Assembly (NCBI RefSeq): GCF_003265705.1
Contig: NW_020313278.1
Coordinates: forward strand, 486,489 to 550,488
Length of the DNA: 64,000 bases
Direction: 5' to 3'
From: Callorhinus ursinus
Lineage: Eukaryota; Chordata; Mammalia; Carnivora; Otariidae
In this document: one piece after another, positions 10,330-21,050 of the stretch
How positions within the stretch are numbered: position 1 is the stretch's first letter
Layout: each line of letters starts with the position of its first letter
Translations under genes and position numbers: made by a program
The notes under the pieces: generated by a model
What the model was told of the DNA's origin: nothing
The model's input: the letters and a program-made list of their open reading frames with translations, nothing else
Databases searched by the model: none

Positions 10330-11140
10330 TTCAAAAAAGTAAAATTTGGTTGTTGTGGAGGACAGGAGAATATATATTAGGGGAATAATGTCTCTTCAGT
10401 TTGAATTTGAAATTCAAGGCTCTTTACATACAACCAGATGGAATGAAACAGAGAGGATTAACTCCCTTCATCCAACATCATTTCACTGAATGTGAGGTGA
10501 TCAAGGATCAAGACAGCAGCTGGGTTGGGGCAAGGCTAGAATTTACCAGTGAGCATGACAGTGAAAAATTCTCCACCATGCGAAAACCCAGGGAACTCCC
10601 AGGAGGATGGGACGTCTACCACTTCTTGTCATTTACCCCAGTTTATCCCAGACCTTTTTCACACTACAGCCTTTGTGAGTAAATAGACAGAAAGGGGTGG
10701 GTGGCCTTATTTGGGGTGATAGATCTCAAGAGACGGAATGAGGAAAAATACAGTGAATTCACTCAATCCACTGGGCCACCCACGGATTAAGAAATAGAGG
10801 CTCAAGCTATGGTAATTGCAAAGGCCAGAGTGTTTCCAGAAATTCAGAAGACCTGAGAAGTCCAGGGTAACACATACAGTGAGAAAAAACAACAACAAAA
10901 AAAAAATGGAAAGGAAATGCTCCGAAACATTGGCAGTAGTTATCACTAGGTAATGGAATATTTTTTACACTTGTCCATGCTTTCCAAAGTTCCCACAGTG
11001 TAGATGTACTGACTTCATAGGCATAAAAACAAAATATGCTTGTATTAAATGCTTGAGCAAGAAAGAAGAAAACAGTGGGACCAAAGTAAATGGAACCAAG
11101 AGTGTGTGAGTGGGATGATGTTGTGTTGTGTACCCTGCTC
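10330..11140. other. Largely unassigned sequence
   Basis: A 93-codon ORF at 10401-10682 lacks recognisable domains. The 10880-11100 part (A-rich run, 'ggtaatggaatattttttac') may be a decayed L1-type 3' end, but I could not confirm it. Confidence 0.35.
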
Positions 11141-11345
11141 ATGTTTCATGGATCGAGAATATTTCCCCCATTTTATTGCAAATTCGTCACAGTACCATTA
11201 GTGATGGCTCCATAACAGCATATAAATGAATGACTCATAATTGATCTAATCCTCTATTGTTTCATAATTGAGAAATAATTGAGTTGTTTCCATGTCTCAT
11301 ACCATTAGCGGTAACGGTGCCGAATATTTTTGTACATAAATCTCC
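11141..11345 (-). mobile_element. L1-type fragment, antisense, old
   Basis: 'cctctattgtttcataattg', 'gagttgtttccatgtctcat' and 'atatttttgtacataaatct' resemble the reverse of an old L1 ORF2 end. Strongly diverged, class-level call only. Confidence 0.45.
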
Positions 11346-11954
11346 TCCACCCCCTCAGCATTTTTATATGCCTGGTCTTCTGATTATCGGAATGTCTTGC
11401 ACTTTACTCTTCTCCCTTTCTGGAACACTCCATAACCAATAGCTCGATATCCTCAATGCCTTTTGCTCCCCCACCTGCTTCCCACCACTGTGGCCTGATT
11501 CAGGAGCTGGAGTGCCTTCCATCTCTAGCCCGCGCCTACAAGGCCCAGCCTCCCAATGCTTCTATCAAAACAGCACTGTCACCACACTGCTCATTTCTCT
11601 CAAAACACTGCCTCATAAAAACACTTCCAGCAGCTGTGCATGTTCACTGCTGGAGCAGTAAATGATGACATTGCTGTTATTCATCAAATGTTCAGAGTAA
11701 CTGTGTCATTGGGTGCACCCAAGTTCCTACTGATTCCTCAGAAGTGCGCCCCAATACCTGTGTGTGTGTGTGTCCATCTCTCTTTGTCTGTCTCTCTCTC
11801 TCACCCAAACACTTTTTTTTAAGATCCATATGAATTAGCCACATACCCAACAGATCCTGTGGGAGATGTACAAGACTCACTGATTTATGCTGAATTCATG
11901 GGGCCTTAAGCAATTCTGATTTTATGGGGATGTGAGGAGACACGGAAACACGGA

Positions 11955-11955
<1 letters not shown>
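11346..11955. other. Unassigned sequence with short TG and TC tracts
   Basis: Contains (TG)8 at about 11758-11774 followed by a TCTCTC stretch. 11400-11640 might be part of an L2, but evidence is weak. No exon recognised. Confidence 0.35.

Positions 11956-12006
<51 letters not shown>
11956..12006 (+). repeat. (CA)n microsatellite
   Basis: About 25 uninterrupted CA dinucleotides, long enough to be length-polymorphic. Confidence 0.98.
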
Positions 12007-12010
<4 letters not shown>

Positions 12011-13017
12011 AAGTAAACCTTATTCTTGGAATGTTTGAAACCCCATCAGAAAATGGTTTCCCTGCGGTCCTTATCTCTGTCTTGGCGCAGAAAGGAGGGG
12101 GTGAGTGGCTTCTGAATTCATACAGAGGGCATTCTAGGCCTGAGTAAGTTCTTCTGTGGGCCCCTGGGAAGGTGGATCTCCAAAGCCTTGGGCAGGTACC
12201 TGGGGAGAAGAGGAGAGCTTACAATTGTCTGGGCTCTTGAGGACATCCAGCTGCCCCAAGAGCTAGTTTTCAAAGTTTAATCAGACCCCTCCTAGACCAA
12301 CGTCACAGGCACCTATGGTTTTGCCTCTCTGGAATCCATCTGCTTCTGCTGATAGCATTTCCACCCCTACTTCCTAGAAAAAGAGCCTCTCCTCCTGGTC
12401 TTGGACACAAGGTTACCTAGACCTACCACCACCACATCTTTGGCACCGAGGCAGTCAGGTGATCCAAAGTCAGCCAACAAGACCACGACAGTCCTTTCCA
12501 CACAGAGCCCACGAACATCTGTCACGAGGCCATAGTAGACACACAAGAAAACCAGAACAGGACCGGGGGTTCAATGAGACTCCTCCCCACTGAAATGGAG
12601 CACCTAGGCTCAGGATCCTTAGACTTAGAAATGATGTAAGCCACTATCCTCCTCTTTCAGGTAAGCAATTGGATCTAGGATCTTTTTTATTCAAAGCCAA
12701 CAATCCTAAGGAACGTCACCTGCACTTACTGCGTAGTGAACAAACATAGTGAGCTCCTGCTGGAAAGAGGCGCTCTGAGAGGCTCCAGCCATCACTGCGT
12801 GCCTGGCTAGCCCCTCGGCGGAAGTCCTGAGACGCCTCTCTGTGAACAGCGTAGCAAAGACATTCCAGTGACGATATACACGGGTTTAAAGAGAAATAAA
12901 TGCGTTTATGCTATGGATCAGGAAACCGACGTGCATCTGAGTTTCTGACAGTATCACCTCGGTTCAGTTACTCAGCGTTTATGAACCTTGGTTCCCTTCC
13001 TGTAATATGGGGTTTAA
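12007..13017. other. Unique-looking sequence, no feature supported
   Basis: One kilobase without a recognised repeat. Moderately GC-balanced, with no ORF above about 60 codons and no evident splice-flanked exon. Confidence 0.4.
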
Positions 13018-13032
13018 GAAAAATCATCAGGG

Positions 13033-13141
13033 GGGCACCTGGCTGGCTCAGTCAGTGGAGCGGGCGACTCTTGATCTCGGGGTCTTGAGTTCGAACCCCA
13101 CGTTGGGTGGAGAGATGACTTAAAAATAAAATCTTGTAAAA
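13033..13141 (+). mobile_element. Short-type Can-SINE (tRNA domain plus tail)
   Basis: About 110 bp: A box part 'ctggctggctcagtcagtgg', a near-canonical tRNA B box inside 'gagttcgaaccccacg', then directly 'acttaaaaataaaatctt'. It lacks the CT-rich body of the longer copies. Flanks AAAAATCATCAGG and AAAAAATCATTAGG form a target duplication with a mismatch. Confidence 0.92.
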
Positions 13142-13335
13142 AAAAAATCATTAGGTCATTAGAAGGGCTGAATAAGAAAATGTCTTTGAAGCTCTACAAG
13201 AGCACCCTGCATGTGGGGCACTGGGGGTGCACTTGCTGTACCCAGTGTCCCTTTCTCAGAATAACATCAGGCAATCAGCTAACCTGGCTGAGCTTCCATT
13301 TCCTCATCTATAGAATGAGGGCTTTCTCACTACAT

Positions 13336-13514
13336 CAGTGGTTTTCAATCCTGGCTGCAAACTAAAATCACCAGGGGAGTTTTAAAATATACAGATGCCT
13401 AGGCTCTATGCCCAGAGATCCTGATTTAATTGGCCTGGGTGGGGGCTCTTGGCACTGGCATCTTTTAAATGCTCCCAGGCGGCTCTAACGGGAAGACACA
13501 GCTGAGAACCACTG
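13336..13514 (+). mobile_element. MER5B, full length
   Basis: Begins 'cagtggttttcaatcctggc' and ends 'cagctgagaaccactg', giving matched inverted termini (CAGTGGTT / AACCACTG). The central 'ttaattggcctgggtggggg' fits MER5B. Non-autonomous hAT transposon. Confidence 0.9.
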
Positions 13515-13529
13515 CAGGAGATGAGGACC

Positions 13530-14040
13530 ACTTTACAAGTTAGCAGTCTAAGGCTCTTGATAAGAAAAAAAAAAATTTTTTTTGACTAATCATTAAAGCT
13601 AGAAATTTTCCTGCAGAAATATCCCAAGATGATGCATTTGAAAGCGAGCAATTAACCCTTCAGCCGAAAATGTTTTAAAAAAATCGTAATTTAAACTCTG
13701 CAAAGTCAGTCTCTGCTTAAGGAGAAAATTAATTAAGAGGGGGAAATTGTTATCACTCTGAGATTGTTCGGCAAACTCTTTCATTGCCTCTGCCACGCTT
13801 TTGGTAGGACTCTGGTCCCTCAGTTAAAAAAAAAAAAATCTCAGGGAGGAGAGATATCAATTTTATTTTGTGAAAATACTCGGGGAGCTAATGAGTGTGT
13901 GTTTTTAATAGATCCCCTGGGAAAGGCTATACAGTAAATATAATTGAAAGTAGGAGATGGGGCTGATTATTCATCAAGCACATATTTTAAGAATGCAATT
14001 AGGAAAAGAACAGCATAGCCTAGCACATGAGGCGGCTGCT
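13530..14040. promoter_or_regulatory. Candidate conserved noncoding element, AT-rich
   Basis: Repeat-free block dense in homeodomain-type sites: TTAATTAA at 13729-13736, ACTAATCATTAAAG near 13586, GGAGCTAATGAG near 13883 and GATTATTCATCAAG near 13965. No ORF. It looks like a developmental enhancer, but this rests on composition alone. Confidence 0.3.
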
Positions 14041-14555
14041 AACAACGCAGCAGATTTTCTCAAGTGTTTGAGAGAGCTCTCAGATACCTGGGATTGGGAA
14101 AATTACCACACTGGTACCATTCAAAGCCCTTGCTACTTGCATCATCTCATAGTTACAAAACAGCACGGAAGACACCCTCATCTCAAAATGGCGAAGGAGC
14201 TAATGCTCCTCATGGTCATCTCCACAGCTCTCTGCTTCTGAACACCCCATCTTGCCCAGGGCAGGACTACCAAACGTGCCACGGCAAAGGGTCCTTGAAG
14301 ACGTCTCCTCTCATCTTCCTGCAGGGACCCATGTCGAGAACAGAAACGAAAGGGAGAACCGCCAAGCCACCAGTGGGTTAAAAAGGGAATAAGGAAAATA
14401 ACGACGAGAGCAGCCACAGTGACTGTGCCCACACATGTAGATGTTTATGACGGTAAAAGAAAGAATCATCCACAAGGACACATCAAATTCTAAACGCTGG
14501 TGATCAGTGTGAATGGAGGCAGAAAATGTGACGGCAAGCCTGTACTCCCTCTCTG
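14041..14555. other. Unassigned sequence
   Basis: Overlapping ORFs of 94 and 105 codons on the plus strand and 84/82 on the minus strand show no recognisable motif and no splice structure. Treated as chance. Confidence 0.4.
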
Positions 14556-14559
14556 GCAA

Positions 14560-14815
14560 TTATCAGAGTTCCCATGTATCCACTGTTTCCTAGCTCCCAG
14601 GCAGCATGCTCCCCACTTGACTTACATCACCTCCTATCATCCTCACGAACCAGCCACACCGTGGGTAGGTAGGATTATCGGTCCATTGTATCAATGAAGA
14701 GAGTAAGGCTTGCAGTAATGTCTCACCTGAAGTTCTTTATGGCCTAAAGCTGCACAAAACTGGGGGCTGCATGATTCTGAAGGCCCGTGCTTTTAACCAA
14801 CACACAGACCCCTTC
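14560..14815 (-). mobile_element. MIR, antisense
   Basis: Reverse MIR order is visible: 'tatccactgtttcctagctc', 'cacctcctatcatcctcacg', 'ccattgtatcaatgaagaga' and 'gcccgtgcttttaaccaaca'. Diverged but nearly full length. Confidence 0.65.
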
Positions 14816-14849
14816 AATTCAAAAAGAATGATGGAAGCTCACAGGCACA

Positions 14850-15030
14850 GAGTGCTAGAAGCCGGGAACTGAATCCTCACAAACACTGCGGGGGGGGGGG
14901 GGGTGTACTCTCTCCATCGCCTTTTATCAGATGAGGAAACTGAAGGACAGAGACCTGCGTGAACCTGCCAGAAGTGATCCATCAGGTTGTGGACCCAGGC
15001 TGTCTGGATCCATGATCGATGCTCTTGCTA
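14850..15030 (-). mobile_element. MIR, antisense, interrupted by poly(G)
   Basis: 'ttttatcagatgaggaaact' and 'aggacagagacctgcgtgaa' mark reverse MIR. A run of about 15 G at 14889-14903 interrupts it. Such G runs are prone to length error or slippage. Confidence 0.6.
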
Positions 15031-15054
15031 CTAATTGATACTAAAGCTAGTTTG

Positions 15055-15130
15055 GGGGCCAGTCACTGAACTGGGGACACAAAAACGAATGAGAGCGTCC
15101 CTTCCTTCAAGGTGATCAATGTTTAGGAGG
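15055..15130 (-). mobile_element. L2 3' end fragment, antisense
   Basis: 'cactgaactggggacacaaa' and 'cttccttcaaggtgatcaat' match the reverse L2 3' UTR wording. Short and diverged. Confidence 0.4.
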
Positions 15131-15177
15131 AAATGTTTATGCTAAGAAGAGAAGTTAAAATAAGGACACAGCATGAT

Positions 15178-15341
15178 CCCCAGGGTCCTGTGATCAAGAG
15201 CCCCACATTGGGCCCCCTGCACCTCGAAGTCTGCTTCTCCCTCTGCCTCTGCCCCTCCCCTCTCGTGCTCGGCTCACGCGTGCTCGCTCCCGGTCTCTCT
15301 CTCCCTCAAATAAATAAATAAAATCTTTTTAAAAATAAAAC
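15178..15341 (+). mobile_element. Can-SINE, 5'-truncated
   Basis: Begins at the B box side ('cccagggtcctgtgatcaag') without the GGGTGGCTCAG head, continues through the TC-rich body to an AAATAAATAAAATCTTTTT tail. Flanks are near-matching: AAAATAAGGACACAGCATGAT upstream (15157-15177, 21 positions) and the same with a 3 bp insertion and two changes downstream (15342-15365). Confidence 0.9.
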
Positions 15342-15365
15342 AAAATAAGATCAGGACACGGTATG

Positions 15366-16000
15366 ATGTGCCCTGCATGCCAGCTATGTACACTGAATCG
15401 AAACATGTCCATAAAGAAGCCTTTAGGACGTTCATATACTTCCAGCCCACGACCAGTAATTCTACTTCCAACAATCTGGCAGGAAAACATGGTAGCTAAC
15501 GCTGTCCCCCAATGGGGATGTCGAATTATTCGTGACACATCCATTTGAAGGGATGGCGTGCAATCGGGAAAATATTAGGTTGTAATCATTAGTGCTTCAA
15601 AAAAAAAAAAAAAAGAATCCTCTAAAATTACCTTGTAAAGCTTCTCATCCCAAGGAGAAAGGCTCCAATACAGTATTAAGCAAAAACAAGAATAAAAGAA
15701 TTGCAGGTGTAGCGCGATCTCAGTCATGTAAAATAATAAGAAATAATTAGTAACAAGAAGAAGAAGAACAAGGGAAAATAGGCCAAAAGGTTAATAGTGA
15801 TTTTTATTCCTGCTTTTTTGGCACTGTCATCGTATTTTATCTTTATAGTCAGGAAAAGGTGAGCATACAATTATGTGTGAAAGAAAAGACCAGGAGAAAA
15901 GGTAGAATAGTTACAAGGGTTTTGATAGTGTTGACAGGATGGTATTTTTCGTTCCTTTTTCAAAATTTTATGTACAGCCGCTTATCACTTTCATAATGAA
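15366..16000 (+). mobile_element. L1-type (or HAL1) 3' fragment, sense
   Basis: Diverged L1 3' wording: 'gtaattctacttccaacaat' near 15454, 'tgcaatcgggaaaatattag' near 15559, 'gcgatctcagtcatgtaaaa' near 15713 and a T-rich 'atttttattcctgctttttt' 3' UTR. Class-level assignment. Confidence 0.5.
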
Positions 16001-16019
16001 AAGAGATACGAAATTACAA

Positions 16020-16231
16020 ATTAGGAATCACAGCATTATTTATAACAGGGAAAAGTTGAAAACAATATAAATATTCATTGACAATTGGGCAAATGAATTG
16101 CAGTGTGACCCACGCAGAAGGATATTCTGCTGCCACTGGAAATATTATTTTCAATGGGCTTGGAGTGGTGGAGAGCTATGTTTAGGGCATATGTTTAAGC
16201 TAAAATTCCATATCAAAAACACCTTCCAACT
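16020..16231 (+). mobile_element. L1-type fragment, sense (5' part of a split copy)
   Basis: 'cagcattatttataacaggg' and 'tattcattgacaattgggca' match the L1 ORF2 3' region, followed by a diverged 3' UTR. It is interrupted by a Can-SINE and seems to resume at about 16432. Confidence 0.6.
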
Positions 16232-16419
16232 CTGGGGGGTGCCTGGGTGGCTCAGTGGTTAAGCGTCTGCCTTTGGCTCAGGTCATGATCCCGGGGTCCT
16301 GGGATCGAGCCCTACATCGGGCTCCCTGCTCGGCGGGAAGCCTGCTTCTCCCCCTCCCACTCCCCCTGCTTGTATTCCCTCTCTTGCTGTCAAATAAATA
16401 AATAAAATCTTTAAAAAAA
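16232..16419 (+). mobile_element. Can-SINE
   Basis: Head 'gggggtgcctgggtggctca', 'ggtcatgatcccggggtcct', 'gggatcgagccctacatcgg', TC-rich body and (AAAT)n tail. ACACCTTCCAA upstream and ATACCTTCCAA downstream form the target duplication. Inserted in the L1-type fragment. Confidence 0.96.
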
Positions 16420-16431
16420 AATACCTTCCAA

Positions 16432-16620
16432 TTTTGTAAATAATAATAACGAAAATAGGTAGAGGGAAATACACCTAAGTATTGCCAGTTGCTATCTGTA
16501 GGTTATACACTATCTTCATCTGACTTGCTCGGCATTTCTCTCTTGCCAACTTACAGGTAATGAACACATGTAACTTCTGTCTTTCAAAACTTGTCTTAAT
16601 ATAAGAAGAAAAAGCTGGGC
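16432..16620 (+). mobile_element. L1-type 3' UTR, continuation
   Basis: 'gggaaatacacctaagtatt', 'gttgctatctgtaggttata' and 'aatgaacacatgtaacttct' match the 3' UTR pattern of old L1/HAL1 copies and continue 16020-16231 across the Can-SINE. Confidence 0.5.
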
Positions 16621-17005
16621 TCATTTGAGGCTTTGAAACCAGTTGCTGGTCCCTTGGTGGGCATTGCTATATCTTCTCTCCCAGGGATGGAGGCTTTGAT
16701 GGTCCAGTTTGAGTTTAGGATCAATGGCTCTGGTCCCTGGATACAGAAGCTCCAGGCCTCAGCTAACACCAGGGGAAAGGCTACAGGTGATAAGGAGACT
16801 CAGACCTCTAGCGGCCTCCAAAACTACCCACCGGGGTCCCTCATCCTGCCTGGGTTTAGAACACAGCTCTATGGAGCACTAACTGTGTAATCCCAGCTCT
16901 TCTGTAACTTCTCAGAGCCTTGAGGGTTCATCACTCATTTACATAACACACATTTATTGGGTACTGTGGTCAAAGCAGTGATGGCCCCGACTTTTCAGCC
17001 ATTCC
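16621..17005. other. Unassigned sequence
   Basis: An 85-codon ORF (16633-16890) has no recognisable domain. No repeat consensus recognised. Confidence 0.35.
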
Positions 17006-17009
17006 TACA

Positions 17010-17390
17010 GGCCCACCCTTTGTACATAATTTTGCAATGTCCTCCCACCCTGCCCCTTCACCCTGGGCTCAGCTGAGCCATGCAATTTGCTTTGGTCAAC
17101 AGGATGTGAGCAAACATGAGACAATGCAGTCTTAAAATGGGCGTGGACCTCAGTCATGACCCTAGGAACAGACCCAGGCTAGCCTGTTGACAGATGAGAG
17201 GCATGTGGACCACAGTCATGTTGCCAAAGCCAGCCTAGATCAGCCTATGGCTGGCTGATTCCCAGCAAAGATCAGCAGACCCACCTAGCCAACTCTTAAC
17301 TGACCCCTAGATGCCTGAGCACTAACTCCTTTTTCGCTTGTATGCTGAGGTTTTGCAAATTTTGTTGTGTAACATTATTGTATCAGTGCA
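17010..17390. repeat. Old interspersed repeat, family not named
   Basis: 'gcaatttgctttggtcaaca', 'aacagacccaggctagcctg' and 'cagcctagatcagcctatgg' resemble the LTR-like family seen at 9640-9880. No coding content. Confidence 0.45.
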
Positions 17391-17830
17391 GGCACCCCTG
17401 ACCAGCTAGCCCCTCCTCCAAGCACTGACCATAGAGTAATGAAAGGATGAGAGTTTTTGATGATGAAGTAATAATGCCTGTAAAGCGCTTCTCCATTAAT
17501 AAATGCTAGCTCCCGCTTGTTTAGTCACATGGCTATGGATCCAATGTATCGCGTCCCAGGTGGCTGATGTGTGAAGAGGATGTGTCACTTGGCTGGAACC
17601 TGACCTCTCTAGGGGAACCTGAGCCTGAATGTCCATCACAGTCATAGTTACTTTCAGAAGCCAGCCATGCCATATCTTAATGCCCACCATTCCTCTTGAA
17701 TCTGAAGATTCCAGGGTGGTTGAGCTCACAGTGGTCAAGGAAGACCATGCATGTTTTCTAATCTTTCTGTCTACCACTGTGCATTCCTTTTTCCGTCAGA
17801 GGTGTTTAGAACTTCTGCTCAACCCTGGAT
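17391..17830. other. Unassigned sequence
   Basis: A 93-codon minus-strand ORF (17777-17496) has no recognisable motif. No repeat consensus recognised. Confidence 0.35.
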
Positions 17831-17997
17831 AAAGAGGGTGACTATGTACTAGGTGCACGGAGGCTGAGTGTTAGGGAAACCGAGCTTGTTCCCAAATCAA
17901 GGAGCTCATAAGGAAGCAAGAGAGATGGTAGCCAGCACCACCTCATGCCCTGATCACCCTCCCCCAGTCATTCACCTGTGGTAGCATTCTTACAAGA

Positions 17998-18228
17998 CAG
18001 TTGTCCACAGTGGCTGAGAATGAGAGCCTTGGAGTCAGACACCCCAAGTTCAAATTCTGGCTGTTAAAGTGATCCCCAGCCAGTTTCATAACCTCTCTGT
18101 GCCCCAGTCTCATCGTGTATGAAATGGGAATAAAAGTAGCACGTGGGCCACTATGAAGACACATAAACGTTGGAAACTATGTGCTTGGCACATAGCAAGC
18201 GCTCAACAAATCCTCATTACCACGGTTA
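17998..18228 (+). mobile_element. MIR, sense, nearly full length
   Basis: 'agccttggagtcagacaccc', 'agttcaaattctggctgtta', 'cataacctctctgtgcccca', 'cgtgtatgaaatgggaataa' and 'gcacatagcaagcgctcaac' follow MIR in order. One of the better-preserved MIR copies here. Confidence 0.8.
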
Positions 18229-18229
18229 T

Positions 18230-18330
18230 TATTTCTCTGTATGGTCCTTGTGTCTGTGACCGTCTCTACCAGACCACGAGGACCTATCCTATTCATCTCT
18301 GTTTCCTGGTGCCTAGCAACTCATCTGGCC
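18230..18330 (+). mobile_element. L2 3' end fragment
   Basis: 'catctctgtttcctggtgcc' and the preceding 'accagaccacgagg' resemble the L2 3' end. Short. Confidence 0.4.
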
Positions 18331-18569
18331 CATGAAGGACAGCCTGTTTCTATTGATGGCATGGAAGAGAACTGAATTAGATTAATATTTAAGATGAAGA
18401 CAAGTCCAACAGATGGAGTAGAGGGGAAAGATTCCAAGCAAAGTAAACAGCAAGTGCAAAACAGAGTATGGGGAGATGTTCTACTGGGAAAACAGAGCGT
18501 CTCATGTCTCTAACTAGCGTATGCTGAGAAGACGTTGATCAGTATCCTTGCAGCTACTACCAGTAGAAA
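18331..18569. other. Unassigned sequence
   Basis: No feature recognised. Confidence 0.35.
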
Positions 18570-19140
18570 CCAAAATAAAAACCATCTTAAGTAAGAAAGA
18601 AGGAATATATTCGGTTCCATTGATTTGAGATTACTGTTCTTGCTGAACAGAAATGGTTCGTGATCAAAGAAGAATTGGTGTCCAGTCAGCGTAGTGGCCC
18701 ACATGGGCCAAGCAATTTATGAACATCTATTCATGTTTTTTTCTGGAAAAGTCCAGAGATAACTAGCTTCAGGCACAACTGGATCCAAGGACTCAGCCAG
18801 TGTTCTTAAGGACCCATCTCCCTTTCCAGGAAGCATAGAAGATATTATGGGACATGGTTTCTCTATGACTTAGGTGTGTGTTATTCAAATTACAGATATG
18901 ATGTACAAGACAACCTAAGACTCGTGTCCTACCAGCTTAGTAATACCAGTGGAAAGAGAGGGCCTTTTTTATTGATAGATCCAACAGAAATATCACAAGA
19001 GGGGCTATGATGGTCATGGGAACATTCTTGGGCCAGGGCATGTGGACTACCCCATCAACGGAATGAATTCCCTAAAGGGAAGAGAAACTCTAGCACCAAA
19101 AGAAAGGGAAGGCATGATGGGCAGGTATAATTACAGGGAT
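18570..19140. repeat. Old interspersed repeat, family not named
   Basis: 'cttcaggcacaactggatcc' near 18769, 'gtcctaccagcttagtaata' near 18927 and 'cagtggaaagagagggcctt' match the family suspected at 1890-2510 and 5881-6150. This is the longest of the three copies. Confidence 0.45.
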
Positions 19141-19984
19141 CCACAAAGGGAGGTAATGCTAAGGAGGCAGACAGTGCTAGCTGATCCCCCAAATCCGTTC
19201 TCCCCTCTTTTACTTCCTGGGCATCCTAAGAGACCATACTTCCCAACCTTTCTTTCAGCTAGGATGGTGATTAATGTCCAGGCCATGTAATGAAGCAGGA
19301 ATACTGAAGGCTCTTCTGTTGCTCAGGCTCTTAAGCAAAGTGCCTTCCTTGGGCTTTGCTGCCCCTTCCATTAGCTGGATGAAGATGATAATCAGGTCCT
19401 AAAGGATGAAGGAGCTACAGGGTAGAAGCAGCCTCAGCCTCCACTTACAGAAGAGCTGCCCCTGCAACCTGAATACCCACCAAGGACTGTCAAAGAACAG
19501 GCGGACTCCTGCTGTGTGGCTCTGACATACATCTGGAGCTATTTATTACTTCAGTCCTAGCATATGCTAACTACTCCAAGTAATAGCACTAGAACCATAG
19601 ATGGGTTCAACTCATGAAAGGTCTACAAGTCAAGCTTAGATCAGAGTCAGTGCTCACTGAATGTTAGGTGAATGATTAAATGTTCATGATGCAGGGCAGA
19701 TGGAACAAACCGAAGATGCAGGAAAACTTCGCTCGCTCTACTCCCCCCACAGATGTCAGAGAGGGTTCTGGATTGTCTGCTTTTGCGGCATCATTCTTAA
19801 TGAAAGAAGAGGCTCACTCAAATCAACTCAGATGCTCGTGGTAGTCCCGGGGCCCAGGGATTTATTTCAGAAAAGACTCAGGGAGGATGTACCTGCTTCA
19901 TTAGGCACGCATCCATGTGGAAGATGGGGCAAAGAAAGATGAACTTCTTGATCTCTCCGGAGAAAGAGCCCAACAGGTTTTGAC
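19141..19984. other. Unassigned sequence
   Basis: May continue the preceding old repeat to about 19540. A weak L2-like 3' end ('gtcagtgctcactgaatgtt') lies near 19650. An 80-codon ORF at 19700-19942 has no recognisable domain. Confidence 0.35.
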
Positions 19985-20300
19985 GGATATCCCCACAGTC
20001 TGTGCCTGCAGCTTTTAAACACTTGACTTAACAACTGCCTTTAATTTCACTGAACATAAGTTATTGATCCTGATCTCTGTTGCCTGGGAGCCCCAATCCT
20101 GATTGTTAATTGAGCTATTGATTTTTGCCTCACATGAACCATTCCTGAAGGGGTGAATCCTGGGTAAAGTGTGCAGGTGGGCTAGTGAGGTGGCAGAGGT
20201 GAAGTTCTGCGGGGAAGTGATTTTAATTAGTAATAATAGCTTCACACTTAGCCAACTGGTGTGTAATATGCATGGTGGCATGCCCATAGATCAAGCAGAC
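19985..20300. promoter_or_regulatory. Candidate conserved noncoding element
   Basis: Repeat-free block with TTGTTAATTGAGC near 20103, GTGATTTTAATTAGTAATAATAG near 20217 (described, 23 positions wide) and CTTTAATTT near 20039. Dense in ATTA/TAAT cores and E-box-like CAGGTG. Inference only. Confidence 0.3.
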
Positions 20301-20529
20301 AAACCAGCGGTCGTCCTTCTATAGGAAAATTAAATTGGGTCAATTATCTAACTGTTGGGTGATTTCAGAGAGTTACTTAACTCAAAATGAACCTCTTGCC
20401 ATATGCATTGAATCTGTAGCTCAGCCCCCAAAGCTTACTCAAGTTGGGAAGTAGAATTAATCAGGTTGGCCTCCTCCCTGCCTTTCCAGCGGAACATTTT
20501 AATGCTCAGAAATTTCCAGCAGACAGACA

Positions 20530-20870
20530 AACAAAATGGCCATTAATGGGGGAACAGTCATATAAGGAATTTATAATTCTACCATGGAATTCTTATGAAG
20601 TCATTTGTGGACAACAATTAACTTGGCAGGGAAAGATTCCACAATCCAGGTATTGAAAAAAAAAAAAAAAAAAAAAGTCATGTTCTGGTATATATAATAT
20701 GATCACATTTTGATAAAACAAGAACAACATACATACATTACCGACAACCATACATGATTATATGGGCCAGGACAAAAGTATGGAAGGAACCACAATGGAT
20801 CCTAACATTGGCTAACTTTGGGGTGGGCATGGGGATGGGCAGGAAGAGCACAAATGTATTTTTCCTAAGA
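20530..20870 (+). mobile_element. L1-type 3' fragment, sense
   Basis: 'aatgggggaacagtcatata', 'ctaccatggaattcttatga' and 'atatataatatgatcacatt' match the L1 ORF2-to-3' UTR sense pattern. An internal poly(A) of about 20 lies at 20657-20677. Confidence 0.55.
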
Positions 20871-20935
20871 TTTAATACATCCTTACATAATGCTTATTAT
20901 GTGCCAGGCATTATTTTAAGTGCTTTATACATCTT
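20871..20935 (-). mobile_element. MIR fragment, antisense
   Basis: 'tgcttattatgtgccaggca' and 'ttattttaagtgctttatac' are the reverse MIR core, cut off by the next SINE piece. Confidence 0.65.
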
Positions 20936-21006
20936 TTTAAGATTTATTTATATATTTTAGAGGTGGGGTGGGAGAGAGAGAGAGAGAGAGGGAGAGGGAA
21001 ACTCTA
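20936..21006 (-). mobile_element. Can-SINE remnant, antisense, truncated
   Basis: 'tttaagatttatttatatat' followed by a GA-rich run matches only the tail and CT-rich body of a reverse Can-SINE. The tRNA-like head is absent. Confidence 0.7.
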
Positions 21007-21050
21007 GGCAGCCTCCGTGTATGAGGCAGATGATTCAGATAAGACATTCT

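Noticed and set aside
13033..13141. tRNA-like sequence with A and B boxes
   Set aside because: It is a Can-SINE with target duplication and A-rich tail, not a tRNA gene; no cloverleaf with a proper acceptor stem is evident.
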